A stretch of DNA of 64,000 nucleotides from Gyromitra esculenta (taxonomy: Eukaryota > Ascomycota > Pezizomycetes > Pezizales > Discinaceae). Within the stretch, counting starts at the first letter, position 1. The number at the start of each line of letters is the position of its first letter. The notes under the pieces were generated by a model. It made no database searches, was not told the origin of the DNA, and worked only from the letters and a program-made list of their open reading frames with translations. A program made the position numbers and the translations under genes. Shown in pieces: positions 44,296-54,754 of this stretch. Location: positions 1,240,001 to 1,304,000 of the forward strand of contig JBCAML010000022.1 in NCBI GenBank assembly GCA_038503075.1, given 5' to 3'.

Positions 44296-45891
44296 ATGAC
44301 GCTGACAAAGAAAAATACTCCCTCCCCTGACACGGCTAAAGGGGCAGCATCGGAGAGGAGCATGGCTGAAGAGGCAGTATCGAGGGAGAGTATACTTGAA
44401 GGGACAGCACCAGAAGAGGATTTGGCTGAAGGGGCAACATCTAGGGAGGAAATGGTTGATCCTAGGCAAGCCATTAAGCATATACTTAGAGGTAATCCGA
44501 GTCTAGGTATATGCTATTTTCCTATTAAGTGTAGCTGCTTAAAGCCCTTGGCATTTAATCTTCCTTCGATCATGGACGGGAGAGCTATATCTCAGGAACA
44601 TGGTAGATTTATAGATATCTAGATGGCTCAAATACTGCGGTCTGCGGATTTTGGACCATTTAGTTACCTCTGAAAATCACCGTATTCCGCTCTGTACTTC
44701 TATTTTATCCCCTCCCCTCCTTGTCTTGTGTTAACCTAAATTTTGAAATTCTAGCAGGGTCCAAAACCCCAATCAACTACGGATTCCCACCAGTTTCTGT
44801 TTTTATTGTTATGGGTAAGAGCGGTGCCGGGAAAAGCAGTTTCATAAATATGCTTGGTGGGAGGGATTTACTGAGACGTAAGCCTGTTGTCCATGAAGGG
44901 ATTGAGTCGTGTAAGTCATTTAATCCTAGGCCAGTGTCTTTCGATGCATAATGGGTAGCTAACATGATTCACTGCGTCAAGGCACCAAGACAGCTGAGAT
45001 CTATATGACAACGATCAATAAGAAGTATGTCTTGCTGTTAGATACGCCCGGTTTCGATGATTCAGTCATGAGTAATTTCAAAATTCTCGAAAAAATCATG
45101 TCCCAGCTGTATTTTCTCGCACTCCGGAGAGTTCAATTTGAGATGCGGGGTGTGATCTTTCTTCACGATATCAGCGAGAAACGCTACGGAGGGAGCCAGA
45201 AGAAAACTTGGGAGATACTCGAAAGTATTGTCGGAAAAAGCCACCTAGACAACGTCATTGTTGGGACTACGATGTGGAGTGATGAGGGTTCAAATAAATT
45301 CATAGCGGAAGAGAAAAGAGAGCAGGAGCTGCGAGGTTACTGGGACGGAATATACAAGATTACACGGGTTTTGGAGGAAGACAAAGATATCGCGACGCAA
45401 GTTGTTACTGATCTCTTCACTAAACCTCCGTTTCTCCTACTTTGCCAGCATGAAATGCTTCAACCTCCGCATACAATCGAGAGTACAACCGCTGGTAAGA
45501 CGGCTTACCAGAAGGCCTTCTAAAGTTGAAAGAACTTCAAGAAAAGTGCTTGAAGGAAAAGCAAGAGATGGAAAAGGAGAGAGACAGGAGAGAAGCGTCC
45601 TATAAACTCAAAAGTGGGGAGTTGTTAGAGGAAATCCAGAGAGAGTAAGAAGGGATCTAGAAAGGGAAGATGACGGCTGAAGAACTAAAGATCACCTCTA
45701 GGAAAGAAAATGAAAAGAAAATCGCGGAAGAAGAGAGAATAAGGAGCGAAGCTAAGGTTAAGGAAATGGAGAATGAGACTAAGGAACTCGAAAAAGCAAT
45801 GGCAAGGTTGAAAGAGCCTCCTCAAAAGGGTTGGTTTGGTAGGGCGCTTGATGCCGTCATAATATGGTTCAGTAAGTCTCGTCCTCCCTAA
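44296..45891 (+). pseudogene. Coiled-coil GTPase 3 (AIG1-like G domain), multiply broken
   Basis: Possible exon 44296-44491 (with 10-residue repeats), then 44758-44910, then 44982 onward. The intron after IESC sits at the same phase-1 position as in the two paralogues, with a GTAAGT donor. The G domain keeps VMGKSGAGKSSF, LLLDTPGFDD, FLHDISEKRYGGSQKK and IVGTTMW. At about 45504 one base is missing relative to the paralogues' TTAG(K/R)xA(L/I)PEG segment, giving a stop at 45521. The shifted frame carries a helical segment (LKELQEKCLKEKQEMEKE) to a stop at 45646, and the C-terminal part returns in another frame from 45670 and ends PPQKGWFGRALDAVIIWF. Two frame changes argue for a pseudogene. The first exon assignment is tentative because its donor (GTAATC) is weak. 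Confidence 0.7.
44325..44463 (+). repeat. 30-bp imperfect tandem repeat coding for 10-residue units
   Basis: Four units starting AAGGGGCAGCATC / AAGAGGCAGTATC / AAGGGACAGCACC / AAGGGGCAACATC, each 30 bp. They encode acidic decamers such as EGTAPEEDLA and EGATSREEMV in the open frame before GTPase 3. The reading frame is kept through all units, which favours a coding role. Confidence 0.75.
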
Positions 45892-46528
45892 TTTAGAGGA
45901 ACTGGCAAAATCGTTAATTTAAGGGCCGTAGAATCGTTTGGTGGGTAATCTAAGGAATGAAGCTGCTTTCTTGATTTCATGACTTTTCTTTTTTTCTTTC
46001 ATCGGTTTATATCATTCAGTATTGGTGTGGCCCTCGAGTCTGAGTTGAACACTCCTAGCACCGCTCGTGTATAAGTAACATCGTTTAACTATAGGGCTGA
46101 GGTGTCGCACTGGTTTTTTTCTCCCGTGATATATATGGATAACGTTAACGTGAAGCTCGGGGTTGGGATATTGAATTTACAATTGATCTCCTTCAATCGC
46201 CCTATTTTCTACGCTTTATGCTTAAGCTATAGATTTTGCCATGCCCCTCACACGTACGCTAAGCTTGAAAGGGCACGATTCCATCTGATATCATTTGGAG
46301 CGAGGCGAGTTATTAGTTGTGTTTATAGTTAGATATAGTAGATACTCCCATGAATAATCACTGGGAAGCTGCACAACCAGAAGCTGAGGGAAAGGCAATG
46401 AGACTGAAATAATGGTTATTATTTTCGAATATCTATGCCCCATATTCCCAAACGCCATTTTCATAGATATACAATCGTGACTAGTAGTACATATCCAACG
46501 CTGGCAAAACCCTAGCCATCCGGCCGCC
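45892..46528. other. Intergenic, nothing recognised
   Basis: No gene or repeat supported. Confidence 0.45.
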
Positions 46529-47490
46529 CTATTTTTTCCGGATATTTTTAACCTTTCGCTTCTTGAATACTACACCGCCGCCGGCTGCCGTGGGTTCTGA
46601 GTCTTCTTTTTTCACCTTCGCTCCATCTTCGGTTTTGATGTTTATTCCTCCTTCTACTACCTCTGTTAGAATTTTTGGTGGCTTCTCTGTATCTTCTTCC
46701 TTCTTAATCGTTAGCTCTCCGATTTCTGCTTCACTAACTTCCTCTTTAACCTCGACCTTATTTTCGTCTTCCCTCCCTATTACACCCTTCCCCTTTCCTT
46801 TCCCCTTGAACAACACCGCTGGATTAAAGTCACCCAGATCCTCCCCTTGCCCTGGATATGTTTTCGTCTGGATACTAAACCCTCGCATGGCTCTCTCATC
46901 TTCATCCATCGCACTCCACTTCCTTTCCTTCTCCTCCTCCTCAAATTTTCGTTTCTGTGATTTCGCCAGCTCAAGCTGCACCTTCTCCTTCTCAGTCATT
47001 TCCCTCTCCCCAGCCCTTCTAGCCTCGACACTAGTCTCCTCCCAATCCCCCACCATAGCCAGCTCCCTCCTCGCCTCATCCGGCAACGCCACACCCAGCG
47101 CCTCCAGCTCCTTCAACTGCCGTTTCCTCTCCTCCTCGTTCGACGCGCGCGCAGGTTGCTTGTACGCCGACGACGGCCCGACAAATCCGGCGGCCGGGGA
47201 CACAGAAGACGAGCTAGGCCCACTACCGACAATAGAGTTGAGTCGCGCAACTTCGCGTTTGGCAGCGGAGGCGGCGGTTTGTTCGCGCTCGTTATTGCGG
47301 TGAAGGTCGCGCAGGAAACGTTTTAGTGCGCCTTGGTGCTTCATGGACGCGTCGTGGTTCTTCTTCGATACGGGGGTGTCGACGACGAACATTTTGCAAT
47401 GCTTGCAGTAGTACTTAGGCTGTGGAGCTGTTAGCACAATCAGGTGTCAGGGGAAGAGTTACTGACTGTAGATTTCCAGTATTCCGACAT
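46529..47490 (-). CDS. U1-type zinc-finger splicing factor (WBP4/FBP21-like)
   Basis: Exon 1 is 47490-47467 and exon 2 is 47419-46529, with a 47-nt intron; 915 nt, 304 residues. The spliced N-terminus MSEYWKSTPKYYCKHC is the family hallmark: a U1C/matrin-type zinc finger with Cys13, Cys16, His30 and His36, followed by KHQGALKRFLRDLH. WBP4-like proteins associate with the pre-catalytic spliceosome. WW domains present in the animal protein are not visible here. The middle is a charged helix region (MTEKEKVQLELAKSQKRKFE). FSIQTKTYPGQ lies before a run of Gly-Lys repeats (KGKGKGKG) and an acidic, Lys-rich tail with VKKEDSEP, ending in the basic KKRKVKNIRKK, a likely nuclear signal. It is divergent from the Tma20 gene with 241 bp between start codons. 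Confidence 0.88.
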
Positions 47491-47731
47491 AGTTGCGGTT
47501 GTAGGTGGTGTTGGGTTCGGGGTATAGGGATGGGTGTGATGAGGTGATGTTGAAGTTGAGCTGGCTCCCATTCCCGCTGCGCTGAGGCTGAAAATCAAGG
47601 TCCGTGCATTTAGAGTTACCCGGCGCTTGTCGTGGCTTGGCACTGACCTCATGGACTGCCCCTCCCCCACAGTTGAACCCTGAACACTGCGGAGCTGCGT
47701 CTAACAGCCTCAACCACGAACCTCAACCACG
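47491..47731. promoter_or_regulatory. Bidirectional promoter between the zinc-finger and Tma20 genes
   Basis: The 241 bp separate two divergent ATGs and must carry both promoters and 5' leaders. No TATA box is obvious. The stretch GTGGTTGAGGTTCGTGGTTGAGG on the opposite strand near 47710-47730 is a short direct repeat (CAACCACGAACCTCAACCAC on plus). Confidence 0.6.
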
Positions 47732-48410
47732 ATGTTTAAAAAAGGGTACGTAGCCATAGCACTATCCGCCTCATCGGAAATAACGAGCTGATTCCAGGCT
47801 CCAACGCAGGTTCTCCGGATCGCAGAAGACTAAACTCAAGTCTTCTGCACAACGCTCATTACGCACAAGGATCTGCGAGCAATTCCCACTGCTGACGCCG
47901 CATATCGACGAGATCATCCCAAAGAAGTCACAAGTCGACCTAATCAAAGCGTACCCCTACCCCCATCCCTCCCACCCTCCATTCCAAGGAAGAATCCCCT
48001 AGCTAATGATCTCATGTAGCCCTGAACGAATCTCCCTTTATGCTCTAGAACACGAAATCCTGTTCTTTCAACACCACGATGACGCGCTCTTCCCACATTT
48101 ACGCGTCGTGCACCGTTTCCCGCAATGCTTCTCGACCCTGCAGATCGACCGGGGCGCGATCAGGTTCGTTCTCTCAGGCGCTCAGCTGATGTGTCCGGGC
48201 CTTACATCCCCTGGTGCGAAACTGCCGGACGCGGAAGATAACGTGAAGGCTGGGGTGGTGGTAGCGATTAATGCGGAAGGGAAGAGTAATGCGTGTATGG
48301 TGGGGCTGCTGAAGATGGATACGGAGAAGATTAAGAGTGTTAATAAGGGTGTTGGTGTGGAGACTGTGCATTATTTGGGGGATGGACTTTGGCGGTTGGA
48401 TGCTGATTAG
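47732..48410 (+). CDS. TMA20: Tma20 / MCT-1 family PUA-domain translation factor
   Basis: Three exons, 47732-47745, 47810-47950 and 48020-48410; 546 nt, 181 residues, the family's usual length. The mini first exon gives MFKKG, and the next junction uses the second possible acceptor (GCAG at 47806-47809) because the first breaks the frame. Seen: QKTKLKSSAQRSLRTRICEQ, TPHIDEIIPKKSQVDLIKA, then PERISLYALEHEILFFQHHD and the PUA domain with QIDRGAIRFVLSGAQLMCPG, LTSPGAK and VHYLGDGLWRL. Tma20 works with Tma22 (DENR) in ribosome recycling and re-initiation, removing deacylated tRNA from 40S subunits. All parts are conserved, so this is a working gene. Confidence 0.93.
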
Positions 48411-48656
48411 GGTTCTTGGGGATGGCGTAAATAAATAAAGACTTATTCCTTCAAATGGGCTTTTTGGAGTTGGGATTGGGTTTCTATGGCTGCTGGTGTT
48501 GGACTGCACTACTAATATACTTCAACGGCGACTAAGCACGTTTTTAACTGTGCCTTATTTTTTACCAATGTTGATGTCTTGGCGCTTGAGTATTCTCCTG
48601 GGCTTCTAAATCACCATCCTACGTTCGGAAGAGGGTTAGATCAACTATAACATGTA
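48411..48656. other. 3' region of the Tma20 gene
   Basis: AATAAATAAAG at 48430-48440 is a plausible polyadenylation signal 20 bp after the stop. Confidence 0.4.
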
Positions 48657-48901
48657 CTACAGATGCCATGGTAAGTCTGTGGGCAGGTGGCGGCGCAGCT
48701 CTTTTCCTAGGGGGCTCAAGCTTGTTTGGGTTTCATCCTTTTGTGAGCTAACTTGGTCTAATATTTAATACATAGCACTCTTAGTTCACTAGGCTTTTGT
48801 CAGGTCTCTCAGGGAGTTATGGAGGTGTGGAAAGTTAACACCCCTTACTCGCACAACCACTCGCACACCACTTGTCCACAGGCTTACCCAGGCATCTGCA
48901 G
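48657..48901. mobile_element. MITE family B copy 4
   Basis: 245 bp, ends CTACAGATGCCATGGTAAGT and CTTACCCAGGCATCTGCAG, TA-flanked. The interior GGTGGCGGCGCAGC and CACACCACTTGTCC retain the family palindrome. The only family B copy outside the 6-11 kb field. Confidence 0.8.
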
Positions 48902-51115
48902 TACAGCCTACATGTACATCATATAGTCAGTAATCTATCATCGATATTTCTAGTCTCTAATCACAGGGCCTTAATAGGTAGATTCGAGTATCTTTCTGCA
49001 AAAAGCATCACCTAAAAAGACAAAACCAAACCACAACTACGTGTATCCAACCACCAACCATACTTACGAAAACCCCATCATCCAGACAACTCAACCCAAG
49101 AAAAACAAATAATCCCCACTGTACCTCACACCACTCTATTTACATATATAAGCTCACACATTCAACGTCTGCCAAAATCCATCATGCCACGCCTTAACAC
49201 GCCATATCCTCAAATCAGGCAACCAACGGCTGATAAAGCGTGACAATTTTTTACAACGCGATGTGATGCGTCATCTGTTATTATGTCTAGAATAGTGCAT
49301 TGGACGCGAGAAAAGGAATATATATCACGGTGACTGGTAAAGCTATAACGGTACAGAAGGCTTTGATTCGATTAATCTCTTTCGTCGTTTCTAGATTGCT
49401 GTTCGCGGTTACTAGCTCCAAAGAACAAAAAAACATATATTAGAACTAAACATAAACCGCGCTTACATACTAGCCTCCCCATACAGGTATATCATCAGAC
49501 GAACTCGTAGCCACCACCCATCTACTATTGGGTAGCTCAAACGGACTCCACCTACAAACCATCGAGGCTATTTGTCAAGGCTATAGCCTCGAACCCCTTA
49601 TTGATGTCAGTGACAAATACTACATAAACACGAGGAAGGGGATGGGTAACGTGTATCATAGTTTGCAGCAATCATCTGTCGTTAATTTACGTTTATTGGA
49701 AATGTGGATAGAGGACTACAAGTTCTCCATAGCAAGGCTTTCGTGGACAGTTTTTAAGGCGCCTGTCAGCCCAGATGAGTTTTCTTCGAGCCATAGTGAG
49801 ATTGATAGGAGGAGGCATTGCGCACATTTGCGCTAATACCTTAACATGTTCCACCATATACCCATTGAAGGAGCCCCCATTTGAATTGTACCGGTATACT
49901 AACAAATGTGTGACGTACGCCCCAAGCGGAGGAAATTGAAACTGGCGAACTGGCAAGTTCAGGCGCGCCAGAAAAAAGACTCGTGCCAGTCGAGAATAAA
50001 AACTTCTGCCACTACAGCAGCCTCTGATGAGCCTGGAAGGTAATAAGACGCATCTTTAGAAACAGCTGTTGGTGAGCGATAGGCATACCACATCGTTCTC
50101 AGTCACACGCAATCACTCGATTTAACAGCCTAATGAAGTGGAGACGATTTCTGCCGCAGTTTACCCTCCTGCGCAGCTATGCAGGCTCGCATCTGAAGTG
50201 TATAGCCTACGAGTGTGCTGGCACATAGGGGTTTGTGAGTAAACTACCTACCTAATTGATGTTGACTTAGTACGAGGAGTGATAGTACAGAACGACGATA
50301 TTCACACTCGACACTACCAGCAGATACACTTGGAGTCGCGAAGAAAAAAAGCAAGAGCAAAGATGCAGATGGCGCGTCATCAGGGGAAATTAGAGCCGTG
50401 CGCATTCTGAGCTGGGCGAAAGGTGACCCGGGATCGACGGTGGGGTCTTCCGGGATCGGCAGCGGCTCTTCCGCGTGAACACCGTTACCTACATGCACTG
50501 TCGCAGAACAAACGCCAGAGAACTCGAGAAACCCCAAACAGCCCTTCACATACCGGCGATGTGCTGGTAGGAGTGCAGAACTACAGCAACTCTCACCACC
50601 GTTCATCCAGACACGAAAGCTGGGACTGAGAACTACGCCTTTCTGTGTAACCTACAGGACAGCACCCCGCGCTAATTGTCAGCCTCCTTCTTCAATCCAC
50701 CCCACTTCCTCCCTCGCTCTCCACTCTCGCTCGCTCGCTCTCTGGTTCGGCCAGCTCTCTTCGCACTGCCTTTGTTTTGCGCACCTTTCTTGCTCCACCT
50801 GTCCACTTTTCGTGACCGTGCTTTACTTGCGTTTATATTTTCTTTTCCTTTTTAGTACGCTGGACAAGGCGCCTTCCGGTTTTTTTCTTGTGTGGGTTGA
50901 GTTGACTGGATCGGATTTTTTGGTATAAGTACTACACGGCCGAACGTCCGCTCGTTAGATTCCGCGTTTTCTTTTATTTCTTTTATTCCTCTTCATTTTC
51001 TTCTTTTCCTTCATCTGTTCCAGCGAGCCAGACAAAAACCGCTAAAAGAGCACGCAAAAACCGTAAGAACACGAATTCACAATCCTCCGGCCTATCGATT
51101 GTTTCCCTTCCGCTC
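48902..51115. other. Intergenic and long pyrimidine-rich leader of the SUZ gene
   Basis: Frames at 49528-49836 (plus) and 50606-50244 (minus) show no family features and are not called. From about 50680 to 51050 the plus strand is strongly pyrimidine-rich (CTCGCTCGCTCTCTGG, TTCTTTTATTTCTTTTATTCC), as is common in promoters and leaders of highly expressed fungal genes. Confidence 0.45.
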
Positions 51116-52192
51116 ATGGCAGAGAGTAATATCCCCAACTCATGGGACCAAGAAGATTGGGAAAAACAAGCCGATGTACACCTCTTCCCACTCTCCCAGC
51201 CTTGCCTTAACTACTCTAACAGAGACCTCCAGAAACCAGTTACGACCCCACCGCTATACACCTCTCACCGGCCCAACCCTGCTGCCCCACCATTCAATCC
51301 CCCAACAGCGCCCCGTCTGCTCCGTCCCTCGGCTCCCGAGTTCGAATCTTCCCAGCTCCTCTACACCCCCTCCGCCGGGGGAGTCCCCAAAACCCTCTAC
51401 AAGCCCGAACTCAAAATCCTGAGACGCAGCTCTACCGAGACCTCCGGGGGTGGTGGCACCGCCCCACCGCCACCACCTAACAGCGAAGAAACCGAAAAAG
51501 AGCGCCGCGAGCGCGAGCGCAAAGAGAAAGAGCGCCGTTACAAGGAAGCCCGCGATCGCATAATGGGCGAGCACCACAGCCCCCCAGATCCCCCCAAAAC
51601 TAGAAAGGGTAAAAAATCCCCAGAGAGATCTAAAACCAGAACCCCATCTTCAAGCAGAAATAGTCCACCACGTTCTACTAGTGTTACTTCGCTTTCGCTC
51701 AACGGAGGCGAATTCACCGCCCCTGCTCTCCCAGTGCGTTATCACGGTGAGCTGGACGGTAAGTTGCTGGAGTCGCAGTTGATGAGTGTGAGGGGCCAAG
51801 AGGCACCTCTCACTGCAGAAACAGACGTGGCGGGCCTTGATTGGGATTCTTTCTCGCGTGACGGAGGGTGGGTACGCAGCGGCGGGTATGGTGGGTACGT
51901 TCCGCCACGACAGCAGAACCCGGGTATATATGGTGGAGCGGCGGCAGCGGATTTTCCAACTACTACCACTTCGAGATATAACGTGTATGCGCAGGAGCGC
52001 GTGCCGTATGTTGAGAAAGTGCAGAAGCAGCCGGGAGGCGCACAGGCTGGGGTCGTGCAGGCTGTTAGAGCGCCTAGAGGGCCAGATGCGGATGGCGGTA
52101 GGGGGTTTAAAGGGCGTGGTAAGGATGTTGTGGAGAGATTGAATGGGATGAATGTTGGTGAGGAGGTGGCGGGTTCTGGGGTGAAACGGTGA
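51116..52192 (+). CDS. SUZ-domain RNA-binding protein
   Basis: Single open frame of 358 residues from ATG at 51116. Residues about 95-153 match a SUZ domain, split by a Gly/Pro insert: LYKPELKILRR, then ERERKEKERRYKEARDRIMG. SUZ domains bind RNA and often accompany R3H domains; none is visible here, so it resembles small SZRD1-type proteins with a long tail. N-terminal DQEDWEKQAD is acidic. The central part is basic and Ser/Pro-rich (KSPERSKTRTPSSSRNSPPR), suggesting phosphorylation. The C-terminal third has a Gly/Tyr patch (GGWVRSGGYGGYVPP) and ends in GGRGFKGRGKDVVERLNGM. A 47-bp intron-like segment (GTACAC to CTAACAG, 51176-51222) is not used in this model because removing it would break the frame. 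Confidence 0.8.
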   Translation: MAESNIPNSWDQEDWEKQADVHLFPLSQPCLNYSNRDLQKPVTTPPLYTSHRPNPAAPPFNPPTAPRLLRPSAPEFESSQLLYTPSAGGVPKTLYKPELKILRRSSTETSGGGGTAPPPPPNSEETEKERRERERKEKERRYKEARDRIMGEHHSPPDPPKTRKGKKSPERSKTRTPSSSRNSPPRSTSVTSLSLNGGEFTAPALPVRYHGELDGKLLESQLMSVRGQEAPLTAETDVAGLDWDSFSRDGGWVRSGGYGGYVPPRQQNPGIYGGAAAADFPTTTTSRYNVYAQERVPYVEKVQKQPGGAQAGVVQAVRAPRGPDADGGRGFKGRGKDVVERLNGMNVGEEVAGSGVKR

Positions 52193-53149
52193 GTGAAGAG
52201 TATACCATTAGTTGAAACTATTCGTCCCTCTTTTTCTCATTCAACAATCTCCTTATTCTTCCTTCTGTGTCCGGAAGGATTTCATGTCTGAGATGTGGCA
52301 ATCCTACTGCGTTATTAGCTTCTCTTCCCTTTGTTTTGTTTTTATGGTTTCGTTCGTTATATCACCTATCCTTAGCTTATCGCCTTTTATATGTCTGGGG
52401 CCCTTGTTTTCTTTATTTTTATTATTATTGAGTCTGTTTGCTTGCTTCGCTATTGTTTTACGTTTCGGCCGGTGCGGCGCTTTTCTATTTTTCTATATTG
52501 TTCTGGACGGGGACGGGGACGGGAAAGAAATTGGGGGAGGTGGAAAAAGACCTGAATGTGATAGAAATTGATTAGTGAGGGGCATAAAAACGTGACTTCA
52601 CGACTGCTGGATGGGATGGGAACCCAAATTTGTTAGAGTGCTTTTGGCAGGGTATACTAGGGTGGTATAGCATATGGGGAGGTGCGTTAGCGGGCTGATA
52701 TCGGTTGTCACTGAGAGGACAGATGAGAGTTTGGTGTGGTATGGCTGCTATGGCTTTCGGGGTGGTTTGAGTTGACCGAGTGATTCCCCGTGATGCTACT
52801 GTTCCTCTATGAGTGGTCTACCACTGAAGGATTGCGTAAGACCCTATTACTAATTCAGTCCATCATCCGCTCGAACTTAAACTTCGAATATGCGGCCTAT
52901 ATGAATTCCCACAGTATTGAAGACACGAGATATATTTTACCTCCATTCTCCGTACTTGATAACACCACGTCTTAATCCTCGACTCGAGGGTTATCTCGCA
53001 TACTCTCGTCGGCTAAGGAGGCCTAGCTTATATCTTTAAAATCTTAATACAATGAATTATCGAGTTTTGGTTTCCCATAAGCCATATTTATTTTTTTGGT
53101 CGCTCGTTACACAATCCACTAGAGAAATCTAGGGTTTGCCCATTAGGGC
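52193..53149. other. 3' region of the SUZ gene and intergenic sequence
   Basis: T-rich downstream sequence with no further gene recognised. Confidence 0.4.
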
Positions 53150-53215
53150 TACCTTAAAGCGGAGTAAGGGCAAACCAGTAAAGTCCTGGGTTCGAATCCT
53201 AGCGGGGGTATCATT
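53150..53215 (+). other. tRNA-like remnant
   Basis: The B-box GGGTTCGAATCC sits in a good T-arm (CTGGG/TTCGAAT/CCTAG) followed by CGGGGGT as a 3' acceptor strand, and A-box-like text AAAGCGGAGTAAGG lies upstream. No matching 5' acceptor strand (ACCCCCG) is found at the right distance, so this is a broken tRNA or a tRNA-derived sequence and not a working gene. The opposite strand reads as PPLGFEPRT, a peptide often seen when tRNAs are translated by mistake. Confidence 0.4.
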
Positions 53216-53697
53216 CTTATTTTTACGTCATCGCTGTTGAATCCGATTTGTAACCGTAGCAAAAGTAGTGAGTTTAGAGTGAACGCAGCATTGAGCCGCA
53301 AGTTGGTTAAGGTGCGAGGTTGGTGAAAAGAGAGAGTGGTAGAATTAGTGCAGTCGTCGAGAGTTCGACTTGCTGGTGGTCTTAGCCTCTCAGGACGGGT
53401 GGTTTTGAAAACTGCAGCCACCATCTGTAGACTAGATGGAGGTGGTGGGAAGATAGTCGTCATGTTGGAATCCAACCACTCGAATGCCTGTTCCATCTGT
53501 ATCCATCACTTCCGTCCCATTGGGCATATCGTGGAGGATGCTTCTATTTGATATGGGTATGTCCTCTGTTTCAGCCACGTAAAGCGAGCTAGCTCAATAG
53601 TCAGTCCCACCCTGAGTATGATTTGGGCATACATAACCTCTCTTGTTCTTCTTAGGCTCTCAGCCGACACATCTATGGATTTCCAGTAGAATAGTGC

Positions 53698-54136
53698 CAG
53701 TGTGGTCCACGAGGCATGGCCGCTCGAGCCAGTACGAGATTGGGAGCTCACGAGCACGAAGTGCCTCGAGGCATGTGTGGCTGCTCGCCTCGAGCTGCTC
53801 GAGCATTCAAATTAAATCATAAGTTGATTGTTGTTTAGACGAGCCTGTATGCTCCAGGACCGTTACTAGGCATGATTGGTGGAAATAAAATAGCTATAGT
53901 TTGGGGGATGTTTCTAGCGAAACAGCGTGACTTTATAATATCCTAGCTAGTGGCTCTTTTCTTTATTTTTTAATATAAACTTTTTTAGTATATATCTCAA
54001 GTTTATCGAGCCACCTCAAGCCGACTCGAGGCAGCCCCCCCATGTGCTCGAGCTGCTCGAGGCAGGCCCTCAAATGTACGAGCGGCCTCGAGGCATACCT
54101 ATCCGCTCGCCTCGAGGCGCCTCGTGGACCACACTG
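53698..54136. mobile_element. Nonautonomous hAT-type element with perfect 8-bp TSD
   Basis: Ends CAGTGTGGTCCACGAGGC and GCCTCGTGGACCACACTG are perfect inverse repeats. The 8-bp target duplication AATAGTGC stands at 53690-53697 and 54137-54144. The interior has many CTCGAG-containing palindromes (GCTCGAGCTGCTCGAG near both ends), which look like subterminal transposase sites. Length 439 bp, no coding region. The perfect duplication suggests a fairly recent insertion. Confidence 0.92.
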
Positions 54137-54648
54137 AATAGTGCACAAATTTTTACCTATAACGACTTCATCACTGAGAAGTCTTGTCTCAGATATAACA
54201 AAAAACGGAGACACTTGAAGGCCCGTAGCTGGCGTGTACTGAGGTGGCCGTGATCAGCCTTTTCTGATACTAAGTAATAGAGGTCGTGTTGACGCGAGTT
54301 TCACAGCCTTTGGACACGACCCTTGAAAGCGATGGTTTAGGGGTTGATGATGAGGCGGCTAGCCTTGCTTCCATGGTTTTGACAACGAAAATGTCTATAT
54401 TCTTACCCGTTTTTGGTCAAAACCCCCGCACCAAATAGGTCAGCCATCTTTACAACCAGCTAGCCAATTAACAAGAAGGGCCAATTTTCACACCGGTTGG
54501 TCCGTCTACAAAGTGCAACTAATTGTAATAGTTAACCCATATTCGAAATTCTACGCCCAATACAATCACCGCTGCCACCAACCGCCTCTCCATTCACGAG
54601 ATATCAACTCATCTACCTACCTATATATAATATCATACGTAGTACTCT

Positions 54649-54747
54649 AAATGGACGGGGTTTTGTTCACGCTATAACTTCGGTTGCATGTGGCATTCTT
54701 GTACCAGATTTAAAAACAATGAAACAATGATTTAACAAAAAAAAAAA
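54649..54747 (+). mobile_element. 5'-truncated poly(A) retroposon
   Basis: About 90 bp (GGGTTTTGTTCACGCTATAA to ATGATTTAACAAAAAAA) match the 3' end of the element at 61924-63282. It ends in a run of 11 A and is flanked by an 8-bp direct repeat AGTACTCT at 54641-54648 and 54747-54754. Truncation at the 5' side with a poly(A) end and target duplication is the signature of target-primed reverse transcription. Confidence 0.85.
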
Positions 54748-54754
54748 GTACTCT

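Noticed and set aside
46563..47303. 246-codon Ser-rich plus-strand frame
   Set aside because: Antisense shadow of the Lys/Glu-rich zinc-finger splicing factor gene.
49528..49836. Possible 102-residue protein
   Set aside because: No family motif, no splice partners and no conserved-looking composition.
51176..51222. 47-bp intron in the SUZ gene
   Set aside because: It has intron-like ends, but its removal breaks the frame that carries the SUZ domain.
53150..53215. Functional tRNA gene
   Set aside because: The T-arm is good but no pairing 5' acceptor strand or proper D-arm was found, so only a remnant is called.
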